Of a DNA stretch of 34,080 bases, positions 1 to 7,699 are shown piece after piece (position 1 is the first letter of the stretch; each line of letters opens with the position of its first letter). Origin of the DNA: an uncultured Ruminococcus sp. (GTDB taxonomy: Bacteria; Bacillota; Clostridia; Oscillospirales; Ruminococcaceae); assembly GCA_947176075.1 (NCBI GenBank), contig CAMWPG010000009.1, forward strand, positions 1-34,080, read 5' to 3'. The translations under genes were made by a program, and so were the position numbers. The notes beneath the pieces were generated by a model. The model saw nothing but the letters and a program-made list of their open reading frames with translations. It was not told the DNA's origin and did not search any database.

Positions 1-55
1 TTAATCTTATTCCTGTTATTTCCTCTTGCTTTTCTTAGCTTAATGACATTACCCT

Positions 56-91
56 AAAGGGGCAGAAACTTGCGATATGGTTTCAAGACTT
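56..91 (-). repeat. Arm of a dispersed palindromic repeat (second copy at 10089-10209)
   Basis: Read on the minus strand, this segment matches 10089-10126 closely. Shared blocks are GTCTTGAAA, ATATCGCAAGTTT and TGCC, with only scattered transitions between them. Only one arm is present here, downstream of the last LRR gene, whereas the copy at 10089 has both arms. No open reading frame is conserved in it. Confidence 0.6.
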
Positions 92-138
92 TCTGTTCTT
101 GGCAGAAGAAAAGAAAACAAAATCCTGCACCAAAATTT

Positions 139-1749
139 TTATTCATTATGTCCTATATTATGAAGCTTTGTTTGAGTGGAACGTTTGAAGCTGCTTACAT
201 CCTCTGTATTATCGGATTCGTCATCTCCAAGAATACTTTCATATTCTTCATTTTCATCAGCTTTTTCATTATTTTCAGCATTTTTGGATGATAATGCTGC
301 TCTCTCTTCCTTTGCTTTGCGCAGTGCTTCCTTTTCCTCTGCTGTCATCATGTTTCTTTTCACGATCATCACTGAGAAAAATACTATAACTATCAAAACT
401 GCCGCTGCACATACCCAGAATACAATCTTTTTCCACGGAAAGCTTCTTGGGCTAAAGCCTACGCTAACATCGCAGTCCTTTATATACCTCTCGGCAGCAT
501 CAAAACCTCTGAGCATAAAGCCTTCCACTGCCATAGGTATAGTATTGCCTGAATCGTCTATTATTTCAGTAACGCCAAATGCGTAGTCTCCTATGCTGTC
601 TGTTCTCTTAGGAAGAATAACCTCACTGAGCTTTTCACAGGCAAAAAACGCATGATCGCCTATTAAAAGGCTTTCACCGCTGCCCTCAGTCTCGTTATCA
701 GCTCCTGTAAATGTAACGCTGGCAAGTGAAGTGCAATCGGCAAACGCTGTGCTCATGATATTCGTTACGCTTTCAGGAATAGTCACTGAACTGAGAGCTG
801 TACAGAAGTCAAATGCTCCTGCGCCAATATTTTTCAGATTATCGGGGAAGCTTACATCCTGTAGATTCACACACTGAAAAAATGCTCCGTCATATATAGT
901 TTCAACTTCGTCAGGCACTATAAATACATTATCCTCACGTGCGGGCGGATAGAAATAAAGTATCTTTTTATCCTTGCTGTAGAGAATACCATCATTTACT
1001 GTATAGCTGGGATTATCTTCATCTGCTGTGATATCTGTAAGTCCTGTGCAGCCAAGAAAAGGTGCATCGCCAAGATCAATAAGAGTAGATGGAATATTGA
1101 AGCTTTTTATATTAACGCATCCTGTAAAATTGTATCCGCCTATGCTCTCAAGACCGCTTGGCAATTCTACATTTTCAAGGCTTTTGCACATATAAAATAC
1201 GAAATTGCCCATGCTTTCAAGACTGTCCGGCAGCTCTATTTCTTTAAGCGAGCTGCACTCACGAAAAGCCTCGTCTCCTATTGAAACAGTACCCTCTCCA
1301 AATGTTACACTTTCAAGCGATGTACAGTATGAAAACATCCCTATAGGTATCTCGCTTACAGTATTTGGAAGAGTTACACTTTGCAGTGAGGAGCATTCTG
1401 CAAAGGCATATGCGCCTATTGAGCTTAGCTCTGCATTTTTAGGAAACGTTACTGATTGCATACTTGTGCAGCCGGAAAACGCTCCCTCTGCAATTGCCGT
1501 TACTGTATAACCATCGATTTTAGGAGGTATATTTACGTTTGAAGCAGTAGAGCTGCATTTTGTGATCTCTACAAATCGTGAATCATCTATTACATTATAA
1601 GTAAGAATCCCGTCACTAAAGGTAGTTACATCTTTATCCTCCGGAGTATAGGCGTTGTTATCAGCCGCCGCTGTAATTGCAGCTGCTGTCATTATCATAA
1701 AAGCAGCGCAGCTGGCTGCCATAAAACGGCAAAATGCTGTTTTTCTCAT
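139..1749 (-). CDS. BspA-type leucine-rich-repeat membrane-anchored surface protein (third gene of LRR operon)
   Basis: A 536-residue protein. An N-terminal signal peptide (about residues 1-29, Ala-rich, ending near AAA-DN) is followed by roughly a dozen LRR_5/BspA repeats of the form 'IGDxAFxxCxSLxxVxLPxxxxxI'. One repeat array is interrupted by the usual BspA insertion with 'DGILYSKDKKILYFYPP'. A single membrane helix (about 442-463) precedes a 73-residue, highly charged cytoplasmic tail, the longest tail of the three paralogues. It has no LPXTG, dockerin or catalytic domain. The ATG follows an AAGGGAG ribosome binding site that overlaps the end of the upstream gene; the two coding regions are 3 bp apart, so they are co-transcribed and probably translationally coupled. 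BspA-like LRRs usually mediate adhesion or protein binding; the ligand here is unknown. Confidence 0.88.
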   Translation of the reverse strand: MRKTAFCRFMAASCAAFMIMTAAAITAAADNNAYTPEDKDVTTFSDGILTYNVIDDSRFVEITKCSSTASNVNIPPKIDGYTVTAIAEGAFSGCTSMQSVTFPKNAELSSIGAYAFAECSSLQSVTLPNTVSEIPIGMFSYCTSLESVTFGEGTVSIGDEAFRECSSLKEIELPDSLESMGNFVFYMCKSLENVELPSGLESIGGYNFTGCVNIKSFNIPSTLIDLGDAPFLGCTGLTDITADEDNPSYTVNDGILYSKDKKILYFYPPAREDNVFIVPDEVETIYDGAFFQCVNLQDVSFPDNLKNIGAGAFDFCTALSSVTIPESVTNIMSTAFADCTSLASVTFTGADNETEGSGESLLIGDHAFFACEKLSEVILPKRTDSIGDYAFGVTEIIDDSGNTIPMAVEGFMLRGFDAAERYIKDCDVSVGFSPRSFPWKKIVFWVCAAAVLIVIVFFSVMIVKRNMMTAEEKEALRKAKEERAALSSKNAENNEKADENEEYESILGDDESDNTEDVSSFKRSTQTKLHNIGHNE

Positions 1750-1752
1750 TTT

Positions 1753-3213
1753 TCAGACTCCCTTCTTTTTATCAGCCGGACGTTTTGTTGCACTGCCAGT
1801 TCTGCCGCCTGGTACAGGTTTAGGAATGGCAGCCCTTTTCCTTAGGCGGACTATTATGACTATAGCAGCTATGACCACAAGACCTCCGCCAATGGATACA
1901 AGCCATATCCACAGCTTGCTGCTGCCGCTTCCTGTTCCTATAAGATCATATTTCTCAACAAAGCTGTGTATAACATCATTATTACTGTATTCTACCGTTA
2001 CACCGTCGAGCTTTTTAGGCTCAGTATCTTCTGATTCCGCATAATAGCCCATTGCGCCGTCGCCGATACTTGTTATTGTATCCGGAAGACGGATATTTCT
2101 AAGCTCTATGCAGTTGAAAAAGCTGTATGCTCCTATCTCCGATGTTCCATGTGGAACATTCATCTCAGTAAGAGCAGCGCAGGTATAAAAAGCATAATCG
2201 CCTATCTTTTTAAGAGAATCCGGCAGCGATACATTTTTAAGAGATGAACAGTAAGCGAACATTGAAGCGCTTATGTCTGTTGTACCGTCCGGAATAGTAA
2301 TGCTTTCAAGACCTGTGCAGCGGAAGAATACGTCCATGCCATAGACAGTGGCAGAGCCGAGATCTATGCTTTTAAGATGTACTGCATCAACGAAGCTGCC
2401 GTTTGCAAGCTGTGTGCAGCCATCCGGTATATTGTAGCTGCTGTCTGGTTTAGCTTCAGGATAACGAACCAAAGTAACTCCGTCCTTTGTAAATAATACG
2501 CCGTCCTTATCTATAAACATAGAATTATTATCAGCTACTGTAATATCTTTAAGTGATTTGCAGTCTTGAAAGATGTATTTGCCGAGATTTTGTACATTTT
2601 CAGAAAAATCAATAGATTTCAAAGATGTACATCCCTGAAATGCATAATCGGCTATAGTAGTAAGACTTTTCGGCAAGGCAATATCTGAAAGAGCCGAGCA
2701 GCCGAAAAAGCTTTCAGATCCAAGAATCTCCAAGCCTTCCGGTAGTGTAACGGAGGTAAGCGAGGAGCATTCATAAAAGGCTGCCTCCGGAAGCTCTGTC
2801 AGACCCTTTGAAAAAATAACGCTTTTAAGCGCAGAGCAGCTGTCAAATGTACCAGCTCTCATTTCATCTATTTCCGATGGAAGCTTGATAGTCTCCAGAG
2901 CTGAACAGGCTGAAAACGCTTGCCTGCCGATTATTTTCACGCTGTCCGGAATGGTCAGCTTTTCAAGGAAATAGCACTCTGAAAAAGCGCTGTCTGCAAT
3001 TTCGGTAACAGGTGCTCCGTCTATTTCCTCCGGAACTGTGCATTCTTTTGCACTTTGAAAGCAGTTTGTTATAATGGCATGACCATCATCAGCAATCTCA
3101 TAGTTGAGCTGTTCATATTCAGGCTGTTTTTCTTCTGCGCAGACAGGCAGTGCTGACAGCATATTTAATATGACAGCAGCTCCGAGTGTAATGCAAAGCT
3201 TAGTTTTTTTCAT
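1753..3213 (-). CDS. BspA-type leucine-rich-repeat membrane-anchored surface protein (second gene of LRR operon)
   Basis: A 486-residue protein built like its two neighbours. The signal peptide is residues 1-26 (cleavage expected after VCA). A long LRR_5 array follows with repeats such as 'IGDYAFYTCAALTEMNVP', interrupted by the BspA insertion 'DGVLFTKDGVTLVRYPEAKP'. A membrane helix lies at about 435-455, and the short basic tail (about 31 residues) is rich in Lys, Arg and Pro. The ATG sits behind an AAGGAA site, 5 bp after the stop of the upstream paralogue. The outer face would present a repeat solenoid, and the basic tail follows the positive-inside rule. Function is inferred only at the level of surface adhesion or protein interaction. 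Confidence 0.88.
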   Translation of the reverse strand: MKKTKLCITLGAAVILNMLSALPVCAEEKQPEYEQLNYEIADDGHAIITNCFQSAKECTVPEEIDGAPVTEIADSAFSECYFLEKLTIPDSVKIIGRQAFSACSALETIKLPSEIDEMRAGTFDSCSALKSVIFSKGLTELPEAAFYECSSLTSVTLPEGLEILGSESFFGCSALSDIALPKSLTTIADYAFQGCTSLKSIDFSENVQNLGKYIFQDCKSLKDITVADNNSMFIDKDGVLFTKDGVTLVRYPEAKPDSSYNIPDGCTQLANGSFVDAVHLKSIDLGSATVYGMDVFFRCTGLESITIPDGTTDISASMFAYCSSLKNVSLPDSLKKIGDYAFYTCAALTEMNVPHGTSEIGAYSFFNCIELRNIRLPDTITSIGDGAMGYYAESEDTEPKKLDGVTVEYSNNDVIHSFVEKYDLIGTGSGSSKLWIWLVSIGGGLVVIAAIVIIVRLRKRAAIPKPVPGGRTGSATKRPADKKKGV

Positions 3214-3218
3214 AAGAC

Positions 3219-4490
3219 TTATTCCTTCTTGTCGTCCGTATCTGCATTTTTCTCAGCTTTATTATTGCTGCCGGCGGCTTTGTTTTTATTTGCAGAAACT
3301 GCGACCGCACCTATACCGCCGCAAAGTACAACAGCGCCGAGAGCCATAATTATTACCTTCCATGTAAAGGCGGAATTGCTGGTTTTTTCTTCTTTTACAA
3401 TGACCTTTTTCTCAGTCGCTTCCTGAGTACCGCCATTGGTTTCATCCTCGCTGCCGTCTGATAGCATAGCCTTTATCTGGGCAGATGTCTTTGATATAAA
3501 TGTAAAATTATTCTTGTAGTTGTATTCCTCATCCTTGTCGTTTGAATATGTCTGAGCGACAGAGCCGCTAAGACCATATATAACAAGTGTACTGTATGAT
3601 GTTTTAAGGTTTTCGGCATAGCCAAGAGCGCAGTAGCCTATTTCATTAACTGTAGTAGGAATAACAATACTGCGCACTGCTGTTCCGGCAAATGCCCCCT
3701 GACCTATTTCCACAAGTCCCTCATTAAGGGTCACATTTACAAGATTGGAGCTTCCTGCAAATGCTGCGCTTGGAATATTTATTATCTGCGGCGGGAGCTT
3801 TATATCAGTAAGTCTTTTCATATATGCAAAGGAATATGCACCTATTTCCTTTACGTTATCAGGAAGCTCGAGCTTTTCCAAAATAGTATAAGCAAATGCC
3901 CATGAATCAATGTAAATAATGCTGTCGGGCAGTTCAAGCTCTGTGAGATGAGTATTGCTTGCAAAGCAGCCGTGGTATAGCTCTTCTACGCCGTCCGGTA
4001 CAGTGTATGAGGTGTCTGCTTTAGCAGGCGGATATGCGACCAGAGCGATGCCGTCCTTTGAGAAAAGCACGCCGTCCTCTGCTTTGTACATAGGATGTCC
4101 TGCGTCCACAAAGAATTCTTTTACGCCTGTGCCGTAGAATGCGCTTGCGCCGATATGACAAAGACTTACCGGAATGGTAACAGTTTCGATATTGCTCTGC
4201 CTGTCGAATATAAAGTCACCAAGACCTACTACTGTATTGCCGTCTATCTCGGCAGGAAGGACAACATTTTTGTCCTTAGGCTTGTATTGTGTGATAACAG
4301 CACCGCCATATTCTTCATCAATGTGATATGTATATTCTCCTGATGTTATTTCTTCGGTTTTTTTAGCAGTAGTTTCGGTGGCTGACTCAGTAGTTTCTGG
4401 TTGAGTTTCGGCAAAAACCGGCATACTCATACATGAGACAGAGAGCATTCCGCATAGGATAAATGATATAAATTTCTTTTTTGAGAACAT
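3219..4490 (-). CDS. BspA-type leucine-rich-repeat membrane-anchored surface protein (first gene of LRR operon)
   Basis: A 423-residue protein, first gene of the minus-strand LRR operon. The signal peptide spans residues 1-28 (VFA-ET cleavage), followed by a Thr/Glu-rich linker and a shorter LRR_5 array than in the two downstream paralogues. The array includes the BspA insertion 'DGVLFSKDGIALVAYPPAK'. After a low-complexity stretch (about 335-372) come a membrane helix (about 379-400) and a 23-residue hydrophilic tail. The ATG at 4488-4490 follows a GAAAGGA site and a strong promoter at 4528-4556. The conserved insertion and common layout suggest the three genes arose by tandem duplication. 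The family is known for adhesion; the specific role is unknown. Confidence 0.87.
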   Translation of the reverse strand: MFSKKKFISFILCGMLSVSCMSMPVFAETQPETTESATETTAKKTEEITSGEYTYHIDEEYGGAVITQYKPKDKNVVLPAEIDGNTVVGLGDFIFDRQSNIETVTIPVSLCHIGASAFYGTGVKEFFVDAGHPMYKAEDGVLFSKDGIALVAYPPAKADTSYTVPDGVEELYHGCFASNTHLTELELPDSIIYIDSWAFAYTILEKLELPDNVKEIGAYSFAYMKRLTDIKLPPQIINIPSAAFAGSSNLVNVTLNEGLVEIGQGAFAGTAVRSIVIPTTVNEIGYCALGYAENLKTSYSTLVIYGLSGSVAQTYSNDKDEEYNYKNNFTFISKTSAQIKAMLSDGSEDETNGGTQEATEKKVIVKEEKTSNSAFTWKVIIMALGAVVLCGGIGAVAVSANKNKAAGSNNKAEKNADTDDKKE

Positions 4491-4527
4491 ATATTTAGTG
4501 TCCTTTCAGATTTAATTTTACTTTATC

Positions 4528-4556
4528 ATTATAACACAATGCCTGAAACATTGCAA
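4528..4556 (-). promoter_or_regulatory. Promoter of the LRR operon
   Basis: On the minus strand, TTGCAA (4551-4556) and TATAAT (4528-4533) are separated by 17 bp. A TGT directly before the -10 box gives an extended -10 element. It lies about 40 bp upstream of the first LRR start codon. Confidence 0.75.
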
Positions 4557-4648
4557 GCAATAATAAGTATAAAAGACGAAAATTAGGTGATAGAATTATA
4601 GGCAACACTGCTTTTTAAGAAAATATATAAATTTTTTCAAAAAAGCTA

Positions 4649-4677
4649 TTGCAAATTATCGCACTTCATGTTATGAT
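4649..4677 (+). promoter_or_regulatory. Promoter of the GH94 phosphorylase gene
   Basis: TTGCAA (4649-4654) and TATGAT (4672-4677) with a 17-bp spacer. It points away from the LRR promoter. The predicted transcript would carry a leader of about 230 nt containing the imperfect palindrome at 4714-4875. Confidence 0.6.
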
Positions 4678-4699
4678 GTGTGTAATAATGTGCGATAAT
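4655..4699. promoter_or_regulatory. Operator-like inverted repeat spanning the GH94 promoter
   Basis: ATTATCGCAC at 4655-4664 is repeated exactly in inverted orientation, GTGCGATAAT at 4690-4699. The left arm sits between the -35 and -10 boxes, and the right arm sits just after the expected transcription start. That placement is typical of a repressor-binding pair, but no regulator gene is nearby and the regulator is unknown. Confidence 0.5.
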
Positions 4700-4713
4700 G
4701 TCCACATATTACA

Positions 4714-4875
4714 TAAGAACTCGTCTTCATAAGCTCAACGTACTTCTTTTCGGCAGATTTTTCCACTGACTGCGTTAAAAACCCTTGCAGTACACAAGGT
4801 ACAAGCTGCGGGTTTTTGCCTTGCCATCGGTAAAATCTGCTCGAAAATCCGCGTATTTCGTTTATGAAGACAAGC
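4714..4875. repeat. Long imperfect palindrome in the GH94 leader (MITE-like or structured leader)
   Basis: Nested inverted repeats share one centre: GTCTTCATAA (4723-4732) with TTATGAAGAC (4862-4871), GCAGATTTT (4753-4761) with AAAATCTGC (4832-4840), and AAAAACCC (4777-4784) with GGGTTTTT (4810-4817). The loop region also contains GCAG/CTGC. The left end, TAAGAACTCGTCTTCATAAG, recurs at 14810-14829 with one change, which supports a mobile or dispersed element. No coding potential is seen. Confidence 0.65.
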
Positions 4876-4912
4876 TTTAATAATAATATAAATAATAAAG
4901 GAGTATTTTTTC

Positions 4913-7294
4913 ATGAAATACGGTTACTTTGATCTTCAGAACAAGGAATATGTCATTACTAAGCCGGACACTCCGGCACCTTGGTGCAATTATCTCGGCA
5001 GTCCGGAATACGGCGCTATAATTTCAAATAATGCAGGAGGCTACAGCTTTGTAAAATCAGGCGCAAACGGCAGAATTCTGCGTTATCGCTTTAATTCAAA
5101 TATGGCTCTGCCGGGAAGATATATATATATTCGTGACAATGATGCTGCCGATTACTGGTCTGCTTCATGGCAGCCTGTAGGCAAGCCGCTTGATACCTAT
5201 AAGAGCACTTGCCGTCATGGTACTGCGTATACTGCTATCAGTGCGGAATATACAGGCATTTCTTCTGACGTTACCTACTACGTTCCAAGCAGAAAAACTT
5301 ATGAGGTATGGAGAAGCATTATAAAAAATGATTCGGACAAGCCGAGAAATCTTTCTGTGTTCGGATTTGCCGAATTCACAAACGAAAACAATTATGAGCA
5401 GGATCAGGTAAATCTCCAGTATTCTCTCTTTATTTCCCAAACCAAGCTTATGGGAAATAAAATCGTTCAGACAATAAGTGAAAACAGTGAAACTGACTGC
5501 CGTCAGCGTTTTCTCGGTCTTGTTGGTGCAGATGTTACTTCTGCCTGCGGCGAACTTTCAAGCTTTATAGGTTCATATAGAACATATTCAAATCCTATAG
5601 CTGTTGAAAACGGTAAGTGCGACGGTGTTATGAACTATAACTCCAATTCCTGCGGTGCGCTCCAGACTGATATCACACTCCAGCCGGGCGAGTCAAGAGA
5701 GATCATCTACGTTTTAGGTCAAAAAAGCCCTGACGAAGCCGATGCTATTATGAAAACATATGAAGAAAAGGGCAGAGTAGACGCTGAGGTTGCAGAGCTT
5801 AAAAATTACTGGCACGGAAAGCTTGAAAGCTTTTCTGTTGAAACACCATCTGAGGAATTCAACAATATGGTAAACGTGTGGAATGCTTACCAGTGCTTTA
5901 TCACATTCATCTGGTCAAGAGCTGCTTCACTTATTTACTGCGGTCTGAGAAATGGCTACGGCTACCGTGATACTGTTCAGGATATACAGGGTATCATTCA
6001 CCTTGACCCTGAAATAGCTGCTGAGAAGATACGATTCATGCTGTCGGCGCAAGTAGATAACGGCGGTGGTCTGCCGCTCGTTAAATTCAACCACAATGCA
6101 GGACATGAAAATACTCCTGATGACCCTGAATATGTTAAGGAAACAGGACATCCATCCTACCGTGCAGATGATGCACTCTGGCTGTTTCCTACTATTTACA
6201 AGTATGTAGGTGAAAGCGGCAATACCGCATTTTATAACGAGGTTATCGTATACGCAAACGGCGGAGAAGCTACTGTTTACGATCATCTGAAAAATGCTAT
6301 ACGCTTCTCTATGGAGAGACTTGGCGACAATAAAATGCCGGCGGGCCTCCATGCGGACTGGAACGATTGCCTGAGACTTGGCAAGAAGGGCGAGTCTACA
6401 TTTGTTGCATTCCAGCTGTACTATGCAATGAATATGATATGTGAACTTGCAAAGGAGCGTGGTGACAGCGAGTATGCGGAATATATCACAAAGGCACGCT
6501 CTGAGCTTGGCGATGCTCTTTCAAAGTGCTGGGATGAGGACAGATTTATTCGTGGCATTCGTGAGGACGGCGTTATAGTAGGAGCTAAGAAAGATATCGA
6601 GGCTAATATGTGGCTCAATCCTCAGAGCTGGAGTATTATTTCCGGTTTTGCTTCAAAGGAGCAGGCGGATAAAGCAATGCAGTCTGTAGCAGACATCCTT
6701 GATACGCCTTACGGTGCAAAGCTCCTTGAACCGCCTTACAAGAATCATTATTTTGACGGTGCGCTTATGCACATTTTCAATGACGATACAAAGGAAAATG
6801 GCGGTATATTCTCACAGTCTCAGGGATGGCTCATTCTTGCCGAAGCTCTGCTTGGTCACGGTGATGCTGCATTCCGTTACTTTATGGAAAGTTCACCTGC
6901 TGCTATGAATGACAAGGCTGAGATACGTGTTATGGAACCATATGTACACGGACAGTTCACAGAGTCCAAGGCATCTCCGTATGCAGGACGCAGCCATGTA
7001 CACTGGCTGACAGGCACAGCTTCAACGGTAATGGTAGGCTGCACTGAGGGTATCTGCGGTATGAGACCTGATGCAGAGGGACTTGTAATAGATCCGTCAA
7101 TTCCGGCTCAGTGGGATGGCTTTAAGATGACAAAGAAGTTCAGAGGAAAGCATCTTAATATTACTGTTAAGAATCCTATGCACGTACAGAGTGGAGTTAA
7201 GAGCATGACAGTAAACGGTAAGACTGCAAACGGCAACAAAATCTGTGCTGCTGATATGGCTGATGTAAACGAGATCGAGGTTGTACTGGGATAA
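4913..7294 (+). CDS. GH94 glycoside phosphorylase (cellobiose/chitobiose phosphorylase-like)
   Basis: A 793-residue enzyme of glycoside hydrolase family 94, which reversibly cleaves beta-linked disaccharides with phosphate to give a sugar 1-phosphate plus the acceptor sugar. The N-terminal beta-sandwich begins 'MKYGYFDLQNKEYVITKPDT' and carries 'ISNNAGGYSF'. The (alpha/alpha)6 barrel carries the catalytic acid motif 'HADWNDCL' (Asp near 482) and the phosphate-site motif 'HWLTGTAS'. There is no signal peptide, so it acts in the cytoplasm. The motif 'GYRDTVQD' and 'DYWSASWQPV' look closer to chitobiose or cellobionate phosphorylases than to classical cellobiose phosphorylase, so the substrate should be left open. 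Length fits the family (about 790-820). The start has an AAAGGAG site 7 bp upstream. It is transcribed alone, with no adjacent transporter. Confidence 0.88.
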   Translation: MKYGYFDLQNKEYVITKPDTPAPWCNYLGSPEYGAIISNNAGGYSFVKSGANGRILRYRFNSNMALPGRYIYIRDNDAADYWSASWQPVGKPLDTYKSTCRHGTAYTAISAEYTGISSDVTYYVPSRKTYEVWRSIIKNDSDKPRNLSVFGFAEFTNENNYEQDQVNLQYSLFISQTKLMGNKIVQTISENSETDCRQRFLGLVGADVTSACGELSSFIGSYRTYSNPIAVENGKCDGVMNYNSNSCGALQTDITLQPGESREIIYVLGQKSPDEADAIMKTYEEKGRVDAEVAELKNYWHGKLESFSVETPSEEFNNMVNVWNAYQCFITFIWSRAASLIYCGLRNGYGYRDTVQDIQGIIHLDPEIAAEKIRFMLSAQVDNGGGLPLVKFNHNAGHENTPDDPEYVKETGHPSYRADDALWLFPTIYKYVGESGNTAFYNEVIVYANGGEATVYDHLKNAIRFSMERLGDNKMPAGLHADWNDCLRLGKKGESTFVAFQLYYAMNMICELAKERGDSEYAEYITKARSELGDALSKCWDEDRFIRGIREDGVIVGAKKDIEANMWLNPQSWSIISGFASKEQADKAMQSVADILDTPYGAKLLEPPYKNHYFDGALMHIFNDDTKENGGIFSQSQGWLILAEALLGHGDAAFRYFMESSPAAMNDKAEIRVMEPYVHGQFTESKASPYAGRSHVHWLTGTASTVMVGCTEGICGMRPDAEGLVIDPSIPAQWDGFKMTKKFRGKHLNITVKNPMHVQSGVKSMTVNGKTANGNKICAADMADVNEIEVVLG

Positions 7295-7313
7295 ATTATC
7301 GCTAAATAAATGC

Positions 7314-7342
7314 TTGACAAATCAAAAGCTATATGGTATAAT
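7314..7342 (+). promoter_or_regulatory. Promoter of the thrS T-box transcript
   Basis: Consensus TTGACA (7314-7319), 17-bp spacer, TATAAT (7337-7342), with TGG forming an extended -10. It starts about 20 bp after the GH94 stop codon. Confidence 0.85.
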
Positions 7343-7348
7343 GTATAA

Positions 7349-7674
7349 AAAGATTTGCTTGACGTACAAGTATGGCAATTCTTTATGATACCGATTTTGT
7401 TTTCGGATAAATTTAATATTATAATACGTTGAAGAGAAAGCCTTATTCCGGTAGTGTTCATTAAAGAGATTCTTTGCCATAGGCTGAAAGCAAAGAGTTC
7501 ACGGGAATAAAAGGATACCATTCTCAGAGTCTGCCCAATCAGCAGCGGGTACTTCCGTTACAGAGTATAAAGAGGTCTGTCAGGACTGGCAGGCAAATAT
7601 AGGGTGGAACCGTGATTTTATGTTTAAAATTGCCCCTTGTGCATTGGAAAAATGTGCAAGGGGCTTATTTTTTT
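7349..7674 (+). promoter_or_regulatory. T-box riboswitch leader of thrS
   Basis: The highly conserved T-box sequence AGGGTGGAACCGTG lies at 7601-7614. It is followed by a strong intrinsic terminator: a 13-bp stem (7632-7644 with 7652-7664) and a T-rich tract ending near 7674. The region upstream is long enough for Stem I. A candidate Thr specifier codon ACC is at 7517-7519, but I did not fold the leader to prove it. Uncharged tRNA-Thr should stabilise the antiterminator and allow thrS transcription. Confidence 0.88.
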
Positions 7675-7699
7675 ATATTTTTATAGAAAAGGAGAAATT

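Noticed and set aside
176-586. Plus-strand open frame opposite the LRR gene
   Set aside because: It is a shadow of a repeat-rich coding region with no ribosome binding site and Ser/Phe-rich translation.
7637-7699. Upstream extension of thrS to an in-frame ATG
   Set aside because: The extra codons are the T-box terminator stem, and a proper ribosome binding site precedes ATG 7700.
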